NCBI GenBank assembly: GCA_037349315.1
Contig: JBAIAC010000020.1
Span: forward strand, 2,666,001 to 2,730,000
Reading direction: 5' to 3'
Length of the DNA stretch: 64,000 bases
Source of the DNA: Chelydra serpentina
Taxonomy: Eukaryota > Chordata > Testudines > Chelydridae
The translations under genes were made by a program, and so were the position numbers. This document shows positions 33,598 through 44,469 of the stretch, piece by piece. Each line of letters starts with the position of its first letter. The first letter of the stretch is position 1. The notes beneath the pieces were generated by a model that saw only the letters and a list, made by a program, of their open reading frames with translations, made no database searches and was not told where the DNA came from.

Positions 33598-33774
33598 GGG
33601 GAGGGATAGCTCAGTGGTTTGAGCATTGGCCTGCTAAATCCAGGGCTGTAAGTTCAATCCTTGAGGGGGTCATTTAGGGATCTGGGGCAAAAATCTGTCA
33701 GAGGACAGTACTTGGTCCTGCTAGTGAAGGCAGTGGACTGGATATTGGCATATCTCCATTTATTAAAAAAAAAA
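33598..33774 (+). mobile_element. Turtle tRNA-derived SINE, poly(A) type
   Basis: Same tRNA head as 30649. The 3' part has gtcagaggacagtacttggtc and ends in an A run instead of the CR1 tail. Inserted in CR1. Confidence 0.8.
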
Positions 33775-34566
33775 TAGGATGAAATTCAATAAGGACAATT
33801 GAAAAGTACTCCACGTAGGAAGGAACAATCAGTTGCACACATGGGAAATGACTGCCTAGGAAGGAGTACTGTGGAAAGGGATCTGGGGGTCATTGTGGAT
33901 CACAAGCTAAATATGAGTCAACAGTTTAACATTAATGCAAAAAAAAGTATACATTATTCTACGATGTATGAGCAGGAGTGTTGTAAGCAAGACATGAGAA
34001 ATAATTCCTTCACTCTATTCCATGCTGATGAGGCCTCAGCTGGAGTATTGTGTCCAGTTCAGGAAAGATGTGGAGAAAGTGCAGAGAAGAGCAACCAAAA
34101 TGATTAAAGGTTTAAAAAACATGACATATGAGGGAAGATTGAAAAAATTGGGTTTGTTTAGTCTGGAGACGAGGGGACATGATAACAGTTTTCAAGTACC
34201 TAAAAAGTTGTTACAAGGTGGAGAGAGACATTTGTTCTCATTAATCTCTGATGATAGGACAAGAAGCAATAGGCTTAAATTGTAGAAAGGGCAGTTTAGG
34301 TTGGACATTAGAAAAATTGTAAGACACACAATGATCAGCTAGGGAGACAAGCTTCTCCCACCTCCTGCCTGGTGGAAACTGTCTCAAGGCGAACTACCTC
34401 TGGGTGTCCTGCCTTTAGCTACAAGGTCTTAAGATCATAATTTCTAATATATACCTGTCTCCTTCTATATTATCTGCACATACATTTAACAAAGCTTCTG
34501 AGGACCAGTGTGACACAAGCTTTCAGTAGAATCCTCACATGACTCTCTTTGGCGAACTAGAACGTG

Positions 34567-34746
34567 TCTAGAATAGCTCAGTGGTTTGAGCATTGGTCTG
34601 CTAAACCCAGGGTTGTGAGTTCAATTCTTGAAGGGGCCATTTGGGGCTCTGGGGCAAAAATTGGGGATTGGTCCTGCTTTGAGCAGGGGGTTAGACTAGA
34701 TGACTTCCTAAGGTCCCTTCCAACCCTGATATTCTATGATTCTATA
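34567..34746 (+). mobile_element. Turtle tRNA-derived SINE with CR1-like tail
   Basis: gaatagctcagtggtttgag to ttctatgattctata. Confidence 0.85.
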
Positions 34747-35284
34747 GGCTGGGTTGCCTGGTGAGCCTACTTCTCCTATAATGCACTATGTGGTCTTGGT
34801 GCACAGCAGAATGCATCATTGGAGTTTTGTCATTTAACCATCATCATCATTTCATTTTGTCAAAAACCCAGCTCACTGCCAGCTCCACAACAAACCTTTC
34901 CCAGACTTTATTGTTACTTCCTCAAAATAGGTCTTGCTGCTGGGCCTTTCCTAAAGCACCTCCCCATTATGCCTTCCTGCAGGTAACTCCTACTAGGGCT
35001 TCCACTTGGCCTGTGTGTAGAGCCTTTTCCAAAGTCCATCCCCCAACCCTTTCCTGACTGGGCCAGCTCCTTCTTAAAGAAAGTGCCACCTCCATGCTGC
35101 CATCATCTGACAAGGACACCAGCCCCAAGTCTGAGACACATGGAGGGAAAGAGCCCATCATGAGGGCAGTGGTAGGAGCAGGGACCATAGGGGAAGGACA
35201 CAAAGCTTGTAGGATGTCACCAGTTGGGTATCTAGGGCCAGATCCTGACTTCAGTGGGTGTGGAGGGTTCTCAGTATTAGACGC
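34747..35284. other. Left flank of the Gypsy element, no gene seen
   Basis: Unassigned. With 43722 onward it forms the original insertion site. Confidence 0.5.
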
Positions 35285-36041
35285 TGTCAGGGTTCCCTCC
35301 CCACTCTAAACTCTAGGATAAAGATGTGGAGACCCCATGAAGAGCTCCTCAGCTTATTTCTACCAGCTTAGGTTAAAACCCCCAAGGTACAAAATTCCCT
35401 GCACCCTGAGAAATGTTTCTCACTGCCACCGTCAAGTGTTTAAACAGGAATCCAGGAAAGGAAACCACTTGAAGTTTCTCTTTCCCCCCAAAATACCCTC
35501 TCAAGCCCGTACCCCCCTTTCCTAGGAAGCTTGAGAATAATCTCCTAACCAATTGGTTACACAGTGATCTAAAAAAAACCCCACCCCCGGGGTTTTTAAC
35601 ACCATAGAAAACAGTCAGCTTCTTAAAAGAAGGATTTTATTAAAACAAAGAAGGTAAAATCAGCTCTGTAAAATTCCCCCTCTGGACAATCCTTAAAGTT
35701 ACAGAAAAAAAAGGAATAACCCCTCCCTCTAACACAGGGAACACACACCAAGCAAAATAAACAGAAATCTACTCACTATGCTGACTAGACTTACTTTAGA
35801 AAAGTGAGGATTTGATGAAAAGATGACTGGTTCCTTCTAACTCCAAGATCACTCTGAGTCTGACAAAGACCCACACACAAAGCTTTCCCCCTCCCAAGAT
35901 TTGAAAGTATTTTGTCCCCTTATTGGTCAGATGCTGGCCAGGTCAGGTGTCGGTCTGGTTACCTGCATTTCTTAACCCTTTACTGGTAAGAGGATTTTAT
36001 CTGCATCAGACCCTCTCCCCCTTCCCCTTACATGTATGACA
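35285..36041 (-). repeat. Family B 3' LTR
   Basis: 757 bp. A G-rich tract (TTTGGGGGGCT on the minus strand, 36042-36052) directly before it can serve as polypurine tract. Confidence 0.85.
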
Positions 36042-36191
36042 AGCCCCCCAAATCACCGATAGTGTAAAACACTGGCTGTGATTTCTTCCTGGAGCTCTAA
36101 AAGAAAACAAAAGTAATAAGACACATGCATCTCCAAATATACTAATAACTGGATAAAGACTAACAATATTTCCCACATTGCAAGGGCGATT

Positions 36192-36873
36192 TTAACCAGT
36201 TGGTTCTGGGAAACTGTCATGGGAGAGTGCATCAGCCACTTTGTTAGAAGCTCCTGAAAAGTGTTGTATTTCAAAATCAAAATCTTGGAGAGCTAAACTC
36301 CACCGAAGAAGTTTTTGGTTATTTCCCTTGGCGGTATTAAGCCCACTGTAGTGCAGCATGGTCGGTTTGCAGGTGGAAACGCCGTCCTCAAATGTATGGG
36401 CGTAGCTTTTCCAGAGCGAAGACAATGGCGTAACATTCCTTCTCACTGATTGACCAGTGGTTTTCCCTCTCAGACAGCTTCTTGCTGAGAAACACGACAG
36501 GATGGAATTCTTGATCTGGTCCTTCCTGCATTAAGACTGCTCCCACACCACGCTCAGATGCATCTGTGGTTACTAGGAACAGTTTATCAAAGTCTGGGGC
36601 CCTTAGCACAGGGTCAGACATGAGTGTTGCTTTAAGCTGGTTAAAGGCCTTCCGACACTCATCAGTCCACTGAACCGCATTTGGCTGGTTCTTTCTGGTT
36701 AGGTCAGTTAGGGGGGCGGTGATTTGGATGTAGTGCGGTACAAATCGCCTGTAATATCCGGCCAAGCCTAAGAAAGATTGGACCTGTTTCTTTGACTTTG
36801 GGACAGGCCACTTTTGGATAGCCTCCACCTTGGCCTGTAGGGGGTTAATAGTTACTTGACCCATGGTGTCCAA
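36192..36873 (-). pseudogene. Family B RT thumb and RNase H
   Basis: F-L-G-L-A-G-Y-Y-R-R-F-V (RT thumb), then L-V-T-T-D-A-S-E-R-G-V-G-A-V-L (first RNase H Asp), S-E-K-E-C-Y-A-I (Glu), and after a frame break near 36420 F-S-G-A-S-N-K-V-A-D-A-L-S (last Asp). It is the last coding part before the 3' LTR. Confidence 0.85.
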
Positions 36874-36955
36874 GGTAAGTCACTCTGTTGAGGCCTATTT
36901 GACACTTTTTAGCCTTAACAGTTAGTCCTGCCTCTCGTATACGGTCGAAGACCTT

Positions 36956-37475
36956 CTAGAGATGCTCCAGGTGTTCAGCCCATGAGTCAGAAAATATGGC
37001 CACATCATCAAGATAGGCAACTGCCGATTCTCCCAGTCCCGCTAGGAGACTATCTACCAGTTTCTGGAATGTGGCGGGTGCATTCCGCAGCACGAAAGGG
37101 AGCACATTAAATTCATACAGCCCGACATGGGTGATGAAGGCTGACCTTTTCTTGGTGGATTCATCTAGCGGTACCTGCCAGTACCCCTTGGTTAAGTCTA
37201 AGGTGGAGATGAACTGGAGACGTCCCATTTTTTCTCCAATAGTTCATCGGTGTGAGGCATTGGATAGTTGTCTGGGCAAGTCACAGCATTTAGCTTACGG
37301 TAGTCCACGCAAAAGCGTATTTCCCCATCTGGTTTGGGGACTAGAACCACTGGAGAGGCCCATGCACTGCTAGAGGGATGGATTATATCCATATATAGAG
37401 TGTCTTGAACCTCCCATTCTATAGCAGTTTTGGCGTGAGGAGCCACTCGGTAAGGTTGGGCACTAATTGGGTGGG
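36956..37475 (-). pseudogene. Family B reverse transcriptase
   Basis: V-V-L-V-P-K-P-D-G, F-C-V-D-Y-R-K-L-N, then (after a frame break near 37228) L-D-L-T-K-G-Y-W-Q-V-P, F-V-L-R-N-A-P-A-T-F and the catalytic V-A-Y-L-D-D. The first part of RT, ending S-I-D-T-G, is at 38585-38683, on the far side of the inserted LTR. Confidence 0.85.
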
Positions 37476-38584
37476 TGTGACGGGTTGGGGCCACAGAGAC
37501 CTGCTTGGTGCTGCCACCTGGTGTGCCAAGGCTACTTCTGCCCCTGCTTCCAGGCCTTTTCCAGCTTGGGACTCCCGAATCCTGTCTGTTTTGAGTCAGA
37601 TTCCACTGATCTGCTGCAAACACAGACCCAGGTCCGAACCAAGTCCACTCACCACTGTAAGGCCCCTGGAAGCGCTCTTGCCTTTGACACCCAGCTGCTC
37701 AACTCCAAGGAGGTTCGAACCCTTAATAAATCCGTTTTACCCTGTATAAAGCTTATACAGGGCAAACTCATAAATAGTTCGCCTTCTATTTCAAAGATAG
37801 AAAGATATGCACAACTGTTCGCTTTCCCCAGGCACTAACTCGTACTCAAGGAAACTTAATAAGTAAAAAGTGATTTTAATAAGTACAGAAAATAGGATTT
37901 AAGTGAGTTCAATTAGTGACAGACAGAACAAAGCGAATTACTGAATAAAATAAAATAGAACACGCAGTTCTATGTCTAATCACCCTGTGTACAGATAAAC
38001 CCCTCACTAGGTCCAGTAAACAGGCTATCTTCCTTCTAGCCTGGGTCCAGCAATCACTCACCCCCCTAATGTCTTTGTCCTTTGTTCAGTCTCTTTCAGG
38101 TCTCCTTGGGGGGTGGAGAGCTTCTTCCTTTAACCAGCTGAAGACAAAATGGAGGGGTTTCCTCGGGGTTTAAATAGATTTTCTCCTCTGCGTGGACACC
38201 CCTCCCTCTCCCTGTGTAGCATCCAGTTACCAAATGGAGTTGGGGTCACATGGACCAGTCACCTGTCCCTGCACAACTCAGTTCCAGACCAGCCACATTC
38301 CTGGCAAAGTTCAGATGTGGATTGGTGACTGCAAGTTCTATTGTCTGTTAAGTGCTTCTTGATTGGGCACTTAACCTGCACATTCCTTTCTCAAGAAATA
38401 CAACCGATATTCATAACTTCAACTACAACAATGATACATGCATACAAACAGGAAGAATAAATTCAGTAGGTCATAACTTTCACAGAGATATGTTACATGG
38501 CACATGTAGCATAAAACATATTCTAGTTACATATATACATTTATAAGCATCTCCCCATAAAGTTTTATGGGGAACACTGTCACA
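37476..38584 (-). mobile_element. Family A LTR nested in the Gypsy pol gene
   Basis: 1109 bp from TGTGAC to GTCACA, flanked by GTGGG on both sides (37471-37475 and 38585-38589). It splits the family B RT and is probably a solo LTR left by recombination. It is very similar to 10664-11793 and more distantly to 3490-4487. Orientation is taken from the copy next to the gag at 10.3 kb. Confidence 0.85.
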
Positions 38585-38683
38585 GTGGGCATTACCTGTG
38601 TCAATGGAGTGGTATGCCCGTTCGGTCAGTCCTGGGGTGGCTGAGAACATCGGTGCGAATTTAGTGCACAGCTCCTGGATTTC

Positions 38684-39477
38684 ATAGAATCATAGAATCT
38701 CAGGGTTGGAAGGGACCTCAGGAGGTCATCTAGTCCAACCCCCTGCTCAAAGCAGGACCAACCCCAACTAGATCATTCCAGCCAGGGCTTTGTCAAGCCT
38801 GACCTTAAAAACCTCTAAGGAAGGAGATTCCACCACCTCCCTAGGTAACCCATTCCAGTGCTTCACCACCCTACTAGTGAAAAAGTTTTTCCTAATATCC
38901 AACCTAAACCTCCCCCTCTGCAACTTGAGACCATTACTCCTTGTTCTGTCATCTTCTACCACTGAGAACAGTCTAGATCCATCCTCTTTGGAACCCCCTT
39001 TTAGGTAGTTCAAAGCAGCTATCAAATCCCCCCTCATTCTTCTCTTCTGCAGCCTAAACAATCCCAGTTCCCTCAGCCTCTCCTCATAAGTCATGTGCTG
39101 TAGCCCCCTAATCATTTGTGTTGCCCTCCGCTGGACCCTTTCCAGTTTATCCACATCCTTCTTGTAGTGTGGGGCCCCAAACTGGACACAGTACTCCAAA
39201 TGAGGCCTCACCAGTGCCGAATAGAGGGGAATAATCACGTCCCTCGATCTGCTGGAAATGCCCCTACTTATACAGCCCAAAATGCCGTTAGCCTTCTTGG
39301 CAACAAGGACACACTGTTGACTCATATTCAGCTTTTCGTCCACTGTAACCCCTAGGTCCTTTTCTGCAGAACTGCTGCCCAGCCATTCGGTCCCTAGTCT
39401 GTAGCAGTGCATGGGATTCTTCCGTCCTAAGTGCAGGATTCTGCACTTGTCCTTGTTGAACCTCATCAGATTTCTTT
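38684..39477 (-). mobile_element. CR1 LINE 3' fragment nested in Gypsy pol
   Basis: The 5'-truncated CR1 keeps an unbroken frame of 232 residues starting [14 protein letters not shown], the C-terminal end of ORF2, and the diagnostic 3' end with ATTCTATGATTCTAT repeats. It sits between the integrase C-terminus and RT of family B. The unbroken frame suggests a young insertion. Confidence 0.85.
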
Positions 39478-39779
39478 TGGCACTGGATACGTCCGAGGGT
39501 CATTGAGAGGTTCACCTCTTCCATGCCACCACCATTTTTTCCTTCATAGTAGACACTTTCAGGCCACTCAGCGTCTTCTGCTCCCTGGGCAGTAAACTGA
39601 CAAACCTTCAATTCTCGGGGGAAAAAAGGCTTTAGAGAATTCACATGGTACACTTTAGGCTTGAGAGTTGAGGTGGGGAATGCTATGAGATAGTTAACAG
39701 CTCTCAGGCGTTCTTGGACCGTAAATGGCCCTTCCCATGACGCTTCCATCTTATGGGCCTGGAGCGCCTTCAAGACCAT
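39478..39779 (-). pseudogene. Family B integrase C-terminal domain
   Basis: K-M-E-A-S-W-E-G-P-F-T-V and Y-H-V-N-S-L-K-P-F resemble the G-P-(F/Y) module at the end of Gypsy integrases. It is interrupted by the CR1 insertion at 39477. Confidence 0.7.
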
Positions 39780-39887
39780 GACCTGGTCCCCTACTTTAAA
39801 GGAACGCTCTCTGGCATGTTTTTCATACCAGGCCTTTTGCGCTTCCTGAGCCTCTTTTAGGTTTTCTCTAGCAAGGGCTAAAGAGTC

Positions 39888-40217
39888 TCAGAGGTTGTTT
39901 TGTATGTTGCTTACAAAGTCCAGAATGTTAGTTCCTGAAGAAGGCGTAAACCCCTCCCATTGGTGTTTCACCAACTGTAATGGCCCTTTAGCCTCGCGGC
40001 CATACACAAGTTCAAATGGTGAAAACCCTAAACTGGGATGTGGTACAGCCCTGTAGGCAAAGAGCAACTGCTCTAACACTAGGTCCCAATCGTTGGAGTG
40101 CTGATTTACGAATTTACGTATCATGGCTCCCAAAGTTCCATTAAACTTCTCCACCAGACCATTGTTTGATGGTGGTAAGGGGTGGCAACCAAGTGGTTCA
40201 CCCCATGAGCTTCCCAC
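39888..40217 (-). pseudogene. Family B integrase core, C-terminal half
   Basis: N-N-G-L-V-E-K-F-N-G-T-L provides the catalytic Glu context of the DDE core, followed by F-A-Y-R-A-V-P-H and F-S-P-F-E-L-V-Y-G-R. The region with the second Asp lies in the broken stretch 40217-40358. Confidence 0.75.
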
Positions 40218-40357
40218 AGGCTTTTCATGCTCCCTGCCAGAAAATTAGTTCCCGAATCAGTAAGGATGATGGTGGGCCAACCTACCCTGGCAAAAATCTA
40301 TGTTAATGCCTGGCATACACTTTTAGCCCGGGTGTTGCTCAGAGCTACTGCTTCTGG

Positions 40358-41239
40358 CTATTGGGTAGCAAAATCCATGAAAGTCAGTATGTACTGCTTT
40401 CCTCTGGGTGTCTTTTTCGGGAAAGGACCCAGAATATCCACAGCTACCCGCTGAAATGGAACTTCAATTATGGGGAGTGGCTGGAGAGGAGCTTTGACCT
40501 GGTCTTGGGGCTTTCCCACTCTTTGGCACACCTCACAAGACCGGACATAGGTAGAAACATCCTTGCCCATTCCCTCCCAGTGGAATGACCTCCCCAAACG
40601 GTCTTTGGTTCTGTTCACCCCAGCATGACCACTAGGATGATCGTGGGCTAAGCTCAAGAGCTTTACCCGGTACTTAGTTGGAACTACCAACTGTCTCTGA
40701 GGACGCCAGTCTTCCTGGTGTCCACCAGAAAGAGTCTCCTTATATAGAAGTCCTTTTTCTATAACAAACCGGGATCGATTAGAAGAGCTGAGAGGCAGTG
40801 GGTTGCTCCGTCCCACTGTCCAAGCTCTCTGGAGGCTTTCATCTGCTTCCTTCTCGGCTTGGAACTGTTCCCTAGATGCTGGAGACATCAGTTCCTCACT
40901 GGGTTGTGGACTTGGGCTGGGTCCCTCTGGAAGCGATGTAGGTGATGAGGTTGTTTCCGTTGACTGTGCACCAGCGGAGAGCGGTTCACTATGTGGTAAT
41001 TCAGGCTCTGGCTGAGCCTCTTGTATGGAGTTATCGGCTGCTGCTGCCATTGCAGGCTCGGTGGTGCCTTCTGGTGTTGGCACTCTAGATGGGGTTGCAA
41101 GCGCTGGACTCAGTGCTGGCAATGGTTCTGGTGCTGGTTGTTTCACCAGTTCTGGTTCCGAGACTGGCTTTGGTTGGGTTTCTGCGACTGGATCTACGAC
41201 GGCTGTTGCAGTCGTTGGCAGGGTATCCGGTTCCACCAC
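40358..41239 (-). pseudogene. Family B Pro-rich spacer and integrase N-terminus
   Basis: About 150 residues rich in Pro, Glu, Thr and Ser come first. Then the integrase zinc finger follows: H-D-H-P-S-G-H-A-G, 30 residues or so, then C-E-V-C-Q-R (HHCC). Next is V-A-V-D-I-L-G-P, which carries the first catalytic Asp. The frame is lost about 30 residues later. Confidence 0.8.
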
Positions 41240-41326
41240 CTCTATCTGGATCTCTGGTAGTACAGATGGGGTTCTGGTGGAAGTCTCAGGAACAGAGCTA
41301 GGTGTGACATCTTGCTTAGCCTGGCT

Positions 41327-41660
41327 TCAGGTGACCATTCCCACCCTCTCGGCTAGCTTCACACAATTGGTCAAGTCTTTCCCCAGCAACATGGGAATGG
41401 GATAATCATCATAGACTGCAAAAGTCCAATTTCCTGACCAGCCCTTGTACTGGACAGGCAACACGGCTGTAGGTAAATCAAAAGAGTTGGACTTGAAAGG
41501 TTGAATCGTCACTTGTGCCTCTGGGTTGATTAAGCTGGGGTCCACTAAGGATTGGTGGATAGCCGACACTTGTGCTCCAGTGTCCCTCCACGCTGTAACC
41601 TTCTTTCCGCCCACACTCACCGTTTCCCTTCGCTCTAAGGGTATCTGGGAGGCATCTGGG
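41327..41660 (-). pseudogene. Family B aspartic protease
   Basis: Contains T-A-W-R-D-T-G-A-Q-V-S-A-I (the D-T-G catalytic motif with hydrophobic flanks) and, later, P-M-L-L-G-K-D-L, the usual second conserved stretch of retroelement proteases. It lies directly after gag. The frame breaks near 41327. Confidence 0.7.
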
Positions 41661-42419
41661 CCTGAGGACCTTTGGTGTGACCCCGGTGCAATGAACTGTA
41701 CTCTGTTGGGGTTCTTGGGGCAGTTGGCCTTCACATGCCCTAAAACATCGCCCAACTGACTGGTCAGTGGGGTGAGGTGGGTTGCTGGAGAATGGTGTGG
41801 TGGGGCAATAAGGGGTCTGGGGTTTTTCTTGTGGGGCCTTGGGCTGCCCCGGGTGATGTGGTGTGGTCTCAGGTTTTCCTTTCTGGTATCTCCCCAAACT
41901 ATGACCAGGGTTGTTCCTCTCTGCTTCCTGCACCCCTTGTGTGCCAAATTTTCTTGTCCCTCTGCTGATCTGGGACTGTTCAGACTGATCAGCATAAACA
42001 GCAAGACTGTCTGCTGAGTCCATTTTCGTATCCCATAAACACTGTTTTATCTCATCCTTGGACATATTCAGGAATTGTTCCTGAGCCATCAAATCACACA
42101 CTCCTTCAAAGCTAGTAACACCCCTTCCTTTGACCCATTTATTTAACAGCTCCTTTATCCGGTTTACATAAGCTACATTACTTAGTCCAGGCCCTCGGAT
42201 AAGGGTTCGAAATTTTACTTGGTAAGTTTCAGGTGTAACTTGAAATTGTTTTAAAACCAAATCCTTGAATTTCTCATAGTCAGAAGCCTCAACAATAGGC
42301 ATGTTATTGAATATGTCCAGAGCACTTCCAGTCAACTTTGCTACCAATGTGGTCATTTTGTGATCATCAGGAATGTTATGGAGATTGCATAGTCTCTCAA
42401 AGGTGAGAAAATATTCCAC
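41478..42419 (-). pseudogene. Family B gag, capsid with SCAN-like region
   Basis: Order: F-L-T-F-E-R-L-C, then F-Q-V-T-P-E-T-Y-Q-V-K-F-R, S-N-V-A-Y, L-L-N-K-W-V-K, C-D-L-M-A-Q-E-Q-F-L and D-S-A-D-S-L-A-V-Y-A. The spacing of ETY..KFR, the W, the EQFL and the final helix follows the SCAN domain of vertebrate zinc-finger proteins. Established: SCAN has been traced to Gmr1-like Gypsy capsids. The C-terminal part is Pro/Gln/Thr rich. A related truncated gag is at 9740-10278. Confidence 0.75.
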
Positions 42420-42435
42420 AATATCACGGGATTCA

Positions 42436-42708
42436 TCATATGGTGGACATAGTCGTTCCCATTTGTGGATTGTTAGTGTTATCCGGTAGATTCCGCTCCA
42501 CCCTGGTCTTCACCATCTCCAGGGCATGCTTCCTCTCTCTCTCCTTCTCCTCCATAGCATACTTCCTCTCCTCCTCAGCATGCTTCCTCTCTCTTTCTTT
42601 CTCATCAATCTCCATCTGTCTAAGTTGTAGTAGTCTTGCATGTTTCCTCTCCTCCTCATCAGCTTGCAGTCGAGCTAGCACAAGTTTAATAGCTGCTTCA
42701 CTGGCCAT
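42436..42708 (-). pseudogene. Family B gag, N-terminal coiled coil
   Basis: Starts M-A-S-E-A-A-I-K-L-V-L and runs through Glu/Arg/Lys-rich heptads (K-E-R-E-R-K-H-A repeats), likely a coiled coil. A frameshift near 42430 separates it from the capsid part. Confidence 0.7.
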
Positions 42709-42967
42709 CGTCTTAGCCTTTCTGTTTTTAATCTGTTTTAACCCGAGAGAGTTAGAAAAGAAAAAAAAACTTGCTTGTGTATTCCCTGTAGGGGTTAACT
42801 ACCTGCTTTCATATGTAGATACTCTAGCTCCTAGCAGCTTAACCCCTCCCGCCTCCCTGCTTCCAAGCAGCTACAGGGAGCCAGAGAGAAGATTTTTTTT
42901 TCTAAACTCCCTGTTTCTGGTTCAAAAAAAAATCTCTGGTTCAATATATCCCACCGCTCTGCCACCA

Positions 42968-43721
42968 TGTCAGGGTTCCCTCCCCACTCTAAACTCTAGG
43001 GTAAAGATGTGGGGACCCGCATGAAGAGCTCCTAAGCTTATTTCTACCAGCTTAGGTTAAAACCCCCAAGGTACAAAATTCCCTGCACCCTGAGAAATGT
43101 TTCTCACTGCCACCGTCAAGTGTTTAAACAGGAATCCAGGAAAGGAAACCACTTGAAGTTTCTCTTTCCCCTCAAAATACCCTCTCAAGCCTGTACCCGC
43201 CTTTCCTGGGAAGCTTGAGAATAATCTCCTAACCAATTGGTTACACAGTGATCTAAAAAAAACCCCACCCCCGGGGTTTTTAACACCATAGAAAACAGTC
43301 AGCTTCTTAAAAGAAGGATTTTATTAAAACAAAGAAGGTAAAATCAGCTCTGTAAAATTCCCCCTCTGGACAATCCTTAAAGTTACAGGGAAAAAAAGGG
43401 AATAACCCCTCCCACTAACACAGGGAACACACACCAAGCAAAATAAACAGAAATCTACTCGCTATGCTGACTAGACTTACTTTAGAAAAGTGAGGATTTG
43501 ATGAAAAGATGACTGGTTCCTTCTAACTCCAAGATCACTCTGAGTCTGACAAAGACCCACACACAAAGCTTTCCCCCTCCCAAGATTTGAAAGTATCTTG
43601 TCCCCTTATTGGTCAGATGCTGGCCAGGTCAGGTGTCGGTCTGGTTACCTGCATTTCTTAACCCTTTACTGGTAAGAGGATTTTATCTCCATCAAACCCT
43701 CTCCCCCTTATATTTATGACA
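42968..43721 (-). repeat. Family B 5' LTR
   Basis: 754 bp, highly similar to 35285-36041. Just inside it on the minus strand is TGGTGGCAGAGCGG, the normal position and TGG start of a tRNA primer-binding site. Which tRNA it matches is not decided. Confidence 0.85.
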
Positions 43722-44469
43722 GACACCACCATTAACAGGCACCCACTCCCAGAGCACAATGACTGTAAGGGTCACATGGTTACTGTGATGAATGAGACAA
43801 ATCCCCCTTCAGGTACTAAACCGCCTGGTGAGGACCCTGTGATTCCATTCTGCCATGGATGCCATGAGGACCCCGGCCAGTGTGCACCCTGCAAAGGGAA
43901 CAGAAGGAAACAGGCACTGAAACTGGAATGCCAAACCTCACCAATGGGTGTGTCTTACTCCCCAGGGCTGAACATCAGAGAGGCAAGCGATCTGTGGTGT
44001 CAGGATGGGCTCCAGGACACCGAGCACCTGGGCTATAGGAACATGGCCAAGGTGGGGGAGGTAAGGACTCTCCGCTGGTGCATTGCAGCAGCTCAGGTGT
44101 GGAGCTGTCTCCCCCTGCAGTGAGTGTGTCATGGATACAGGGAAAGAGCCTGCTACTTATTTCCAGCCGACAGGCTAACGGCCCTGGTTTGTGTGTGTTC
44201 AATGGATCCATGGCTACATGGCATAAAAGGGATCCCCTCTCGGGGGATCAGGCTCCACTCACTATCTCCCTGGCTGACACCCTAGTGTCTGAGAGGGGAG
44301 CCACTGGCTCAGTGAGTTGGGAAGCTCACACCAGCTATTGCTGGACCAGATCCTTGTTGGATAACCTGCACCCTTTGGAAGCACAGGCAGGGTGTGGGGT
44401 TTGTCCAGCACCATTGCGAGTCAAGAAGCAGAACCTGCCCCTACACTTGGCGTTGGGTTAGGGACACTG
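43722..44469. other. Right flank of the Gypsy element, no gene seen
   Basis: A plus-strand open frame of 135 codons (43716-44123) overlaps the LTR end and shows no recognisable motif. Confidence 0.4.

Larger units (their letters stand above)
32842..34320 (+). mobile_element. Decayed CR1 with two SINEs inside
   Basis: L-T-S-V-P-G-K-I-M-E-Q-I at 32853, [10 protein letters not shown] near 33495, and [11 protein letters not shown] near 34080. Interrupted by SINEs at 33010-33165 and 33598-33774. Confidence 0.75.
35285..43721 (-). mobile_element. Complete Gypsy LTR retrotransposon, family B, Gmr1-like order
   Basis: Two LTRs (42968-43721 as 5', 35285-36041 as 3') begin TGTC and end GACA. They are flanked by GACGC and GACAC, a 5-bp target duplication differing by one CpG-type change. 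Reading 5' to 3' on the minus strand: gag (42708-41478), protease (DTG), Pro-rich spacer, integrase (zinc finger then core), reverse transcriptase (YLDD), RNase H. Integrase lies before RT, unlike standard Ty3/Gypsy, and as known for the Gmr1-like clade. Only about 150 bp separate RNase H from the 3' LTR, so there is no second integrase. It contains a nested family A LTR (37476-38584) and a nested CR1 (38684-39477). Frames are broken in several places, so it is inactive. A Gypsy retrotransposon rather than a retrovirus; no env is seen. Confidence 0.85.

Noticed and set aside
39116..39355. Plus-strand frames within the CR1 at 38.7-39.5 kb
   Set aside because: Shadows of the minus-strand CR1 ORF2, which shows clear RT-family motifs.
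41021..41405. Plus-strand Gly/Ser/Val-rich frames opposite the Gypsy spacer
   Set aside because: Antisense of the Pro/Glu/Thr-rich linker between protease and integrase.
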